Shown here one piece after another: positions 14,185 to 20,171 of a stretch of 20,171 nt of DNA. The notes below the pieces were generated by a model. It was not told the DNA's origin. It made no database searches and saw nothing but the letters and a program-made list of their open reading frames with translations. Source of the stretch: CAYGUK01 sp964352985. GTDB taxonomy: Bacteria; Pseudomonadota; Gammaproteobacteria; JAHCLG01. Location of the stretch: contig CAYGUK010000074.1 of NCBI GenBank assembly GCA_964352985.1, positions 1 through 20,171 of the forward strand, in the 5' to 3' direction. The first letter of the stretch is position 1. Each line of letters opens with the position of its first letter. The position numbers were made by a program, and so were the translations under genes.

Positions 14185-17100
14185 CAAAGAAAAATAATTC
14201 ATATAGTATTGGAACCGCAAACAAGCTAATGAGTGTTCCAAAAGCTAAACCAAAGATGATCACACTCGCCATCCCGTACCAAAGTGGTCCACCAAAAAAT
14301 AATAAAGGCAATAACCCTACCATTGTTGTTAAAGTTGTTATTAATATCGGCCTTAAACGCACAAGACAAGCGGTAACAATGGCTTCTTTTAAGGCTAATC
14401 CAGATTTTATTTCAATATTAATTCTATCGATTAACACAATCGAATTGTTGATAATGATCCCTGCTAGACTTAATATTCCGAGCATTTCCATAAAGCCAAA
14501 ATAAGCCCGCATGATAATTAAACCTAATACTGCGCCAATGAATGCTAAAGGAATCGTCAACAAAATAATGAAGACCATGCGATAAGATTTAAATTGCCAA
14601 ATTAAAATAAAGATAATTAGTGCCAAACATAATGGAAAATAAGCAAACAATGAATGTCTCGCATTACTTGAAGCATCTAATTCGCCTCCCAATTCATAGG
14701 AATACCCTGCCGCTGAAATTTTATTTAAGGTTGGCATTATTTCGTTTACTGTTTTCAATGCACCAAGCTTAATATTCACTGCAGAGATAGTAATATTTCG
14801 TTTTAAATTGTATCGTGCAAATTGTGAATATTGTGAAACGGGATCAAAACTTGCAATTTGCAATAACGGTACACTTTTACCTTCTTCAGGATAAACATGC
14901 ATTGTTCGTAACTTATCAAGATTGTATCTTTCCTCTGGTAATGAGCGAATGATAATCGGAATGATATGATCTTTATCGCGATAAGTACTCACCGGATATC
15001 CATTAACAAAACTAAATAAACTATTAGCGATTTCTTCACTACTCAAATCTGCTCGACGAGCTTTCGCTTGATCAATTTTCACTAAAATTTTATACGTTTT
15101 TACACCCCAGTTATTATCAACATCATAAGTGTAGGGTGTTTTTCTAAGTGCATTTTCAATGACATTCGCATAATGATTTAACTTTTTAGCATTTGGACCA
15201 AAAAGTCTAATTTCTACTGATCCCGTTTCGGTACCACCTAGCCATAATTTTTTTATTTTCGCGCGTAAATCTGGGTAATTTGCATGAACATAGCGTCGAG
15301 TTTTCATAATCAATTGATCAATATTTGCATTTTTTACGGTGTTCACAAGAATGAACCCTTTATTAGGTTCCGGATCAAAAGGCGCTAATGATAAGAAAAA
15401 TCTGACCCCACCATAACCAACATAGGCAATATTACTTGTTAAATCTTGATTCACTTGTTTATCAGCAAGCCATGCCGAAAGTTTTTGAATCTCTTTTTCA
15501 GTCTTAATAACATTGGTGCCAGTTGGTAAATCAAGATAAATTAAAAATTGATCTCTATCTGAATTAGGAAAAAATTGACGAGGAACGACTAGAAATAAAA
15601 GAATCGCACCTACAAATAATAACGCAATAATACCTAAAAACGAAAATCGAAAAACAAAAACACGATTCAGCAAATTTTTATATACTGCTTGAATTTTAAT
15701 AATACTGCCTTGTTTAGATCTTTCATCATGTGTTGAAGATTGTAGAAATCTATAACTTAAATAGGGTGTAACATACAGTGCTAAAAACCATGAACCTAAT
15801 AGTGTAATTAAGATCACCTGTGATATCGATCGTGTATATTCTCCTGCAATATCTTGAGCTAACATCAGAGGAAGAAAAGCTAATATAGTAGTCAGTGTTG
15901 ATGAAAGTAATGGCAATGCTAATTCTTTACCGGCATGAATGGCGGCTAGTTTTCGATCGCAACCTTCATCAATTCGTCGCCGAATATCTTCAGTCATCAC
16001 AATACCATTATCAACTAACAAGCCTAATGCAATAATCATACTCACGATAGAGATGCGGTGTAGTGAAATATCAAACTCGCGCATCACAATAAACGTTAAT
16101 AATAAAGAAAGTGGCACCATGATACCGGCAATTAAACCCGCTCGAATAGTCAGAAAAATCATGACGACAGCTAACACAACAATGATCGTTAAATTGAGAT
16201 TTTTCATAAAGTCATAAATACTATCTTCAACGAGTTTTGGTTGAAACGTCGCAAAATGAAGCTGATAACCTAAGGGAAGTTGTTTTTCAATTTGTAATAT
16301 TTTTTCTTTTAACCTATCTCCAAATTTAACAATATTTTCACCTTCAACATTTGAGACCGTAATTGCAATACCTTGCTGACCATTAAAATACACTGGTTTT
16401 TCAGGCGGATCTGCATAACCTCGAGTCACTTTAAGAATATCACCTAATTCAACAACATGATTGGAGTTGGGTAGTTTGATGTTGACACGCCGGATTTGAT
16501 CAAGACTTTCAAAATTACCGGATGGTTCTAGTACAATGTTTTGTCCAGAAACACGAAGAATACCACCTGATAAAATAATATTTTGTTGTTGAATCGCTTT
16601 AATTAAGTTAAAGGGAGTCAATCCATATTGGGCAAGATTGCTGTTGCTCGCCTCTAGATATATTCTCTCTTTTTGCACACCGTGTAATTCAACTTTTTGA
16701 ATGCCAGGAACAGAATAAATTTCATCTCTAATTTTTTCCGCAGTGGTTTCCATTTCAGCTTGGCTAAAACCTTTACTTGTTAACATAATTGTTGCTGAAA
16801 ATACTTGTCCAAACTCATCATTCACAACAGGGCCAATAGTCCCTTTAGGTAACTCGCTTTTGACATCAAGCATTTTGTTTCGTAAATTTTGCCAAATTGG
16901 TGCTAAATTAAAATACTTATCTTTAATTCTGACATGAACAATTGATATTCCTGTTCTCGAATAAGATGTAATTGATTTAACTTGTGGTATCTCACGTGCT
17001 TTTTCATCTATTTTTTTGGTAATAAAATTTTCAATACGAGCAGGAGGCATACCAGGAAATTGAGTCACAACAACGGCTTCTCTAATGAGAACAGTCGGAT

Positions 17101-17209
17101 CTTCTTGACTAGGATGAGAAAAATAAGTATTTAAACCAAAAACAACAATTAAAAATATAACAAATAGGGTTAATCGAGAGTTTTTAATTGAAAATTCAGT
17201 TATTGTCAT
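14165..17209 (-). CDS. RND efflux permease (AcrB/hydrophobe-amphiphile type)
   Basis: The pump is about 1,014 residues and has the usual two-half RND plan: one helix at 15-33, a periplasmic porter loop (about 35-335), helices 2-7 (about 340-540), a second porter loop and the last helices (about 855-1010). Marks are ITKKIDEKAREIPQVKSITS (66-85) and helix 4 GLLVDNGIVMTEDI. In E. coli AcrB helix 4 carries Asp407-Asp408; here they read Asp-Asn (403-404, numbered from the first ATG). Helix 10 reads INNSIVLID where Lys940 of AcrB would be. The relay is therefore partly altered, as in some RND subfamilies. I start it at the second ATG (17207-17209), nine bases after GAGAG; the first ATG at 17216-17218 directly abuts that motif. 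It overlaps the adaptor gene, so both are one operon. Substrates are unknown, and no outer-membrane TolC gene is in the window. Confidence 0.92.
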   Translation of the reverse strand: MTITEFSIKNSRLTLFVIFLIVVFGLNTYFSHPSQEDPTVLIREAVVVTQFPGMPPARIENFITKKIDEKAREIPQVKSITSYSRTGISIVHVRIKDKYFNLAPIWQNLRNKMLDVKSELPKGTIGPVVNDEFGQVFSATIMLTSKGFSQAEMETTAEKIRDEIYSVPGIQKVELHGVQKERIYLEASNSNLAQYGLTPFNLIKAIQQQNIILSGGILRVSGQNIVLEPSGNFESLDQIRRVNIKLPNSNHVVELGDILKVTRGYADPPEKPVYFNGQQGIAITVSNVEGENIVKFGDRLKEKILQIEKQLPLGYQLHFATFQPKLVEDSIYDFMKNLNLTIIVVLAVVMIFLTIRAGLIAGIMVPLSLLLTFIVMREFDISLHRISIVSMIIALGLLVDNGIVMTEDIRRRIDEGCDRKLAAIHAGKELALPLLSSTLTTILAFLPLMLAQDIAGEYTRSISQVILITLLGSWFLALYVTPYLSYRFLQSSTHDERSKQGSIIKIQAVYKNLLNRVFVFRFSFLGIIALLFVGAILLFLVVPRQFFPNSDRDQFLIYLDLPTGTNVIKTEKEIQKLSAWLADKQVNQDLTSNIAYVGYGGVRFFLSLAPFDPEPNKGFILVNTVKNANIDQLIMKTRRYVHANYPDLRAKIKKLWLGGTETGSVEIRLFGPNAKKLNHYANVIENALRKTPYTYDVDNNWGVKTYKILVKIDQAKARRADLSSEEIANSLFSFVNGYPVSTYRDKDHIIPIIIRSLPEERYNLDKLRTMHVYPEEGKSVPLLQIASFDPVSQYSQFARYNLKRNITISAVNIKLGALKTVNEIMPTLNKISAAGYSYELGGELDASSNARHSLFAYFPLCLALIIFILIWQFKSYRMVFIILLTIPLAFIGAVLGLIIMRAYFGFMEMLGILSLAGIIINNSIVLIDRINIEIKSGLALKEAIVTACLVRLRPILITTLTTMVGLLPLLFFGGPLWYGMASVIIFGLAFGTLISLFAVPILYELFFFEKMKGE

Positions 17210-18308
17210 GATTTTCATCTCTCATTAATTTGACTTTTTCACCATCATGTAAGTAATGAACCCCGGCTACAACTATGAAATCGCCAGGCTTAAGACCTTG
17301 TTCAATCTCAACTTCATTGTTAATAATATCTCTAGCAACCACATTCGTTTTTTTAACGGTATGCGTTTTGGGATCATATAAAAAGACATAACCCTGCATT
17401 TTTTTATCTGAAGGTAAAATGGCATAATAAGGGATAATTATCGCGGGTTTCTTATTTTCATATTTAAAATGAAAAACCACCTCAGCAGCCATCCCTGAAC
17501 GAAGTAACTTATTGTCATCTAAAATTTTAATTTCTAATGGATAAGCATGCGCGCCTGAGGAGATAGCCCCAATGCGATATACTTTACCTTTTATGATAAG
17601 GTGCTTAATACTTGGAATTGCAATCTCAACATTATCATTAACCTTAACATCGTAGATTAAGGTATCAGGTAATCTTAATCTTACAATAAAATCATCATTA
17701 GATTGTAATTGATAAATTAACTGTCCTTTATTCACTTCAGTATGAGCATTCACTTCACGTTCAGCTATCACACCTGCAAAGGGTGCTGTTAATATGGTTT
17801 CATCTAAATCTCTTTGTGCTAAATCTAATTTTGCTTCGGCTACTTTTACGGTATTAAAGGATGCTTCATAATCAGCTTTTGCCGTGTTTGCCTCATATTG
17901 ACTCACCACACTATTTTTAACTAATCGACTTTTAGCTTTATAATGCTCTTCTTTAGATAGCATAGTGGCTTTTGCTTTGGCGAGCTCTGCTTTCGCTGCG
18001 TGGACATTGAGTTCATATTGTAATGGATCGAGTTTAGCTAAAAATTCTCCCTTTTTAACTTGATCACCTAAATCCACTTTCATCACTGCAATCGTACCAG
18101 GAACACGAAAACTTAATTCAGCCACTTTTTCTGCTTCAACAACACCCGCAATTCGACGAACTTGTTCAGTTGCCACTTTTTCGACTTGCATTATTTTAAC
18201 TGTGCGGATCAATGTCTCAGGCATTTTATTTTTTTTTTGGCAGCCACTTAAAGCAAACAACAAGCTAACCGTAATTAAACAAAATACTTTTTTATTTTTT
18301 ATTAACAT
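17196..18308 (-). CDS. RND membrane-fusion (periplasmic adaptor) lipoprotein
   Basis: A 370-residue adaptor that bridges the inner-membrane pump to an outer-membrane channel. The N terminus is a lipoprotein signal with lipobox LSGC, Cys23, so it is anchored in the inner membrane. The order is standard: a strand region with RVPGTIAVMKVDLGDQVKKG (68-87) as the first half of the lipoyl domain, an alanine/lysine-rich coiled coil (98-170), the second half LTAPFAGVIAEREV (173-186), then a beta-barrel and a membrane-proximal domain (to 370) with IIPYYAIL and EQGLKPGDFIVVAGV. The ATG has AGAGG 11 bases upstream. It overlaps the 134-residue gene before it and the pump gene after it, so the set is translated as one operon. 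The HlyD/AcrA family call is firm. Confidence 0.92.
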   Translation of the reverse strand: MLIKNKKVFCLITVSLLFALSGCQKKNKMPETLIRTVKIMQVEKVATEQVRRIAGVVEAEKVAELSFRVPGTIAVMKVDLGDQVKKGEFLAKLDPLQYELNVHAAKAELAKAKATMLSKEEHYKAKSRLVKNSVVSQYEANTAKADYEASFNTVKVAEAKLDLAQRDLDETILTAPFAGVIAEREVNAHTEVNKGQLIYQLQSNDDFIVRLRLPDTLIYDVKVNDNVEIAIPSIKHLIIKGKVYRIGAISSGAHAYPLEIKILDDNKLLRSGMAAEVVFHFKYENKKPAIIIPYYAILPSDKKMQGYVFLYDPKTHTVKKTNVVARDIINNEVEIEQGLKPGDFIVVAGVHYLHDGEKVKLMRDENHDNN

Positions 18309-18696
18309 AAAATGCTTTGCCTCTATAAATAAATTTACTTAACTCAGGTCCATTTTGTCTTGCATCATCAATAACAAAAGTCGATTGTACTAAACCATTT
18401 GCCCCAGCAGCTGCCGCTAATTTTTTTGCATAGTTTATTGTATCATTCGCCTTAATATCACTTGGTACAGTAATGTGATTTTCCACACGAATTTCAGCAA
18501 CATTCTTTGCGCCAGCCGGTATTGATGTATATATTCTCACCTCTTTTATGTTTATTGGTTTAAAAGTTGACTCTGATATCAATAAGGCAATTCCCGTAGG
18601 ATGTGTCGCTTTATCCTTCACCAAAAAAGAAGTCAGGTAAATTGAAATAATAATTATTATTACATAACTCATATATTCAATAAATGATAGTTTCAA
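18292..18696 (-). CDS. Small anchored periplasmic protein, unknown function
   Basis: The 134-residue protein has one membrane segment at about 8-26 (YMSYVIIIIISIYLTSFLV) followed by a soluble periplasmic part. That part ends with NYAKKLAAAAGANGLV (88-103) and YRGKAFYV, a pattern like the small Rcs/DUF4156-type lipoproteins (a helix with Ala-Ala-x-x-Gly-Ala-Asn, then a strand of type Gly-x-Ala-Tyr). The similarity is suggestive only; no lipobox is present. It starts with TTG, supported by AGGAA five bases before (18702-18706). That site overlaps the stop codon of the DUF3298-type gene upstream. Its end overlaps the adaptor gene by 17 bases. Its place between the DUF3298-type gene and the pump suggests an envelope role. 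Confidence 0.6.
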   Translation of the reverse strand: MKLSFIEYMSYVIIIIISIYLTSFLVKDKATHPTGIALLISESTFKPINIKEVRIYTSIPAGAKNVAEIRVENHITVPSDIKANDTINYAKKLAAAAGANGLVQSTFVIDDARQNGPELSKFIYRGKAFYVNKK

Positions 18697-18701
18697 TGTC
18701 G

Positions 18702-18706
18702 TTCCT
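18702..18706 (-). promoter_or_regulatory. Shine-Dalgarno AGGAA overlapping an upstream stop, for a TTG start
   Basis: AGGAA on the minus strand partly overlaps the TAG stop of the DUF3298-type gene and lies five bases before TTG at 18694-18696. It supports TTG as the true start of the small anchored protein and tight coupling to the gene before it. Confidence 0.5.
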
Positions 18707-19460
18707 AATTGATAAAACGTAATTGTGATGTCGGTATTAAAATATCAAGTAAATCTTTACGCAAAATTAAAACATGAGGTGAACCATCAACATAGGGTGC
18801 GACTTGATAAGGATTAAATGTAATTAATAATCCCTGACGAGTGACATTCCAATTTCTAAAATTATCTATGTTGGGTTTTGTTCCTTCGATTATCATTTTT
18901 GTATCGGTAAACTCACGTTTTTCTAGGGCTTGACGACAGAAATTAGAAATTCGATCTAAATAATCACTATGAGCTTTAAATAAATCGGGTAATTGAATTA
19001 ATTTTCCAGTTAAAAAATTATAATTAATAACAAATGATGTGTGTGCTGGATGCGCTTCTGGTACAAAATAGGTTTCAACAGTAAATCGAATACTTAATAA
19101 TCCTCGTTGATTCGTCGACACAACGGTATAATCTAAATCTAAATAATTAGCATCATCTTTTGTTTTTTCCGTGATGAATTTTTTATTGAATTCAGGCTGG
19201 AACCCTTCTACCGCTTTCGCTACTAAAGTACTCACCACATTATTAAATGGTTGTGCTGATTTTAATGTTCCCTCAATCATCGGAAATTTCACATTAATCG
19301 TATAATGATTTTTTTTATCAACAGATTGATAGCGATGAGAAATTAATCTCAAACCATGCCCTAAATCATAGTCAGAACCCGGTATTTTTTCACTGTTATT
19401 TAAGGCAAATAGAGTAGATGAAAAAAAAAGTATCATTAACAAAGAAATAAGATTTTTCAT
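18705..19460 (-). CDS. Exported DUF3298-type protein
   Basis: The 251-residue protein begins with a signal peptide (MKNLISLLMILFFSSTLFA), so it is exported. A DUF4163-like region with a YTINVKFPMIEG start leads to a DUF3298-like block AHPAHTSFVINYNFLTGKLI (136-155, continuing to LPDLF at 161), the family hallmark with the Asn-Phe and Thr-Gly-Lys pattern. The same domain occurs in RsiV, an anti-sigma factor that binds lysozyme, but there is no membrane anchor or anti-sigma domain here. Binding of peptidoglycan or a lysozyme-like protein is only an idea. I start it at the ATG at 19458-19460, where GGAAG is six bases upstream and the signal peptide begins; the frame also runs to an ATG at 19494-19496 that overlaps the murB stop as ATGA. 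It follows murB on the same strand. Confidence 0.78.
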   Translation of the reverse strand: MKNLISLLMILFFSSTLFALNNSEKIPGSDYDLGHGLRLISHRYQSVDKKNHYTINVKFPMIEGTLKSAQPFNNVVSTLVAKAVEGFQPEFNKKFITEKTKDDANYLDLDYTVVSTNQRGLLSIRFTVETYFVPEAHPAHTSFVINYNFLTGKLIQLPDLFKAHSDYLDRISNFCRQALEKREFTDTKMIIEGTKPNIDNFRNWNVTRQGLLITFNPYQVAPYVDGSPHVLILRKDLLDILIPTSQLRFIN

Positions 19461-19492
19461 GATTAACTTCCGCCAAACTGTTGTGGTTAAAA

Positions 19493-20171
19493 TCATTTAA
19501 TAATATTGACTTCAGATTGTAATATGATTCGAAATTTCTGCCAAACCTTATCTTTAATACATATTGATAATTGTAATAATTCGTCTGCCGTACCATTTTC
19601 GTAATTCACTAAAACCAATGCATGTTGTTGATGAATACCGACACTTTTATCACGAAATCCTTTTAATCCGCATTGCTCAATTAACCATGCGGCAGGAATT
19701 TTCATACTTTCATCATCAACACTATAAAAAGGCATTTGTGGATAATCATGTTGTAATCGCAAAAAATCTGCTTTTGAGATAATCGGATTTTTATAAAAAC
19801 TACCCGCGTTAGGCAAGATGTTAGGATCGGGTAATTTTGATTGTCTTATTGCGATGACTGCCTCACTCACTGTTTGCAATGACAACGTTTGTCCGTGTAA
19901 TTTTTCTTGTAAGGGTTGATATTCGATATAGAAAGTTGGTGATTTATTTAATTTGTATTCTACGGCAGTAATGATATGCGTTTTTGCTAAATCATGTTTG
20001 AAAATACTATCGCGATAACCAAATTGGCAATCTTCTTTTGTGAAATGTTCTATTTTTTTGCGTTCAATATTAAACGCTGATAATGAAGAAAAAACCATTT
20101 CTTGTTCTACACCATACGCACCAATATTTTGCATCGGTGCCGCGCCCACTGTGCCAGGAATTAATGATAAG
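19493..20171 (-). CDS. murB: UDP-N-acetylenolpyruvoylglucosamine reductase, 5' end outside window
   Basis: MurB reduces UDP-GlcNAc-enolpyruvate to UDP-MurNAc with NADPH and FAD, the second committed step of peptidoglycan synthesis. About 225 C-terminal residues are visible; the N-terminal FAD-binding part is cut off by the window edge, not by mutation. The open frame continues to 20170 with SLIPGTVGAAPMQNIGAYG, the family's FAD/substrate loop, so an internal GTG near 20149 is not the start. Further marks: FGYRDSIFK, LPNAGSFYKNP (catalytic serine region), IPAAWLIEQCGLKGFRDKSVG and, at the end, RIILQSEVNIIK, whose Glu aligns with the catalytic acid. The type looks like the E. coli form (type I). 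It is the first gene seen of the minus-strand run that ends with the RND pump. The stop TGA overlaps an ATG of the next frame by two bases. Confidence 0.95.
   Translation of the reverse strand, partial: LSLIPGTVGAAPMQNIGAYGVEQEMVFSSLSAFNIERKKIEHFTKEDCQFGYRDSIFKHDLAKTHIITAVEYKLNKSPTFYIEYQPLQEKLHGQTLSLQTVSEAVIAIRQSKLPDPNILPNAGSFYKNPIISKADFLRLQHDYPQMPFYSVDDESMKIPAAWLIEQCGLKGFRDKSVGIHQQHALVLVNYENGTADELLQLSICIKDKVWQKFRIILQSEVNIIK

Noticed and set aside
14229..16937. Several + strand open frames inside the RND pump gene
   Set aside because: They lie fully opposite a gene with strong family motifs, lack ribosome sites and have translated compositions typical of antisense shadow frames.
20149..20171. 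A GTG near 20149 as the murB start
   Set aside because: The frame continues to the window edge with the MurB motif SLIPGTVGAAPMQNIGAYG, so the gene is simply cut by the window.
1..20171. CRISPR arrays, insertion sequences, prophage genes, tRNA or rRNA genes
   Set aside because: No regularly spaced repeats, transposase or integrase motifs, or recognisable RNA gene sequences were seen on either strand.

Overview
The window is AT-rich, densely coded DNA from a gammaproteobacterium. Low GC, a gshA of the Acidithiobacillus/Legionella/Coxiella type (not the E. coli type), small lineage-type membrane proteins and a divergent tandem LuxR-type pair together suggest an order such as Legionellales (Legionella/Coxiella/Berkiella-like). 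That placement is an inference; no rRNA or other marker gene is present to settle it. I see no tRNA, rRNA, CRISPR array, transposase or phage gene.

Layout. (1) 1-1552: the tail of a possible + strand gene meets, across a shared stem-loop, a minus-strand secreted PI-PLC-like phosphodiesterase with a TTG start. (2) 1725-4353: a small two-helix membrane protein diverges from gshA-gshB, a translationally coupled pair that makes glutathione. (3) 4388-6997: a GNAT-nitrilase fusion enzyme diverges from a short-chain dehydrogenase, with a 10-bp inverted repeat between them. (4) 7057-9297: a small NTF2/SnoaL-like protein converges on two overlapping, paralogous LuxR-type regulators. (5) 9298-9916: the only long non-coding stretch, with a strong hairpin, a T-tract stem-loop and an inverted repeat over the likely rpe promoter. 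(6) 9917-11163: rpe and a glutamine amidotransferase subunit (pabA/trpG type), probably one operon. (7) 11278-12960: a REC-GGDEF-EAL protein in which the receiver and GGDEF sites look dead and the EAL site intact, followed by a clear terminator. (8) 13131-14141: an unrecognised membrane protein whose Shine-Dalgarno can pair with an upstream anti-SD. (9) 14165-20171: a minus-strand run of overlapping genes, murB (cut by the window edge), a DUF3298-type secreted protein, a small anchored protein, a lipoprotein membrane-fusion protein and an RND pump.

How the genes work together: most of the window is core metabolism (glutathione, pentose phosphate, folate/tryptophan, peptidoglycan) with envelope and signalling genes between. 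No multi-gene novel defence or mobile system is evident. The best leads are the structured spacer before rpe, the SD-sequestering leader at 13082-13125, the LuxR-type pair, the secreted phospholipase-like enzyme, and the RND pump co-transcribed with murB and carrying an altered proton-relay motif.
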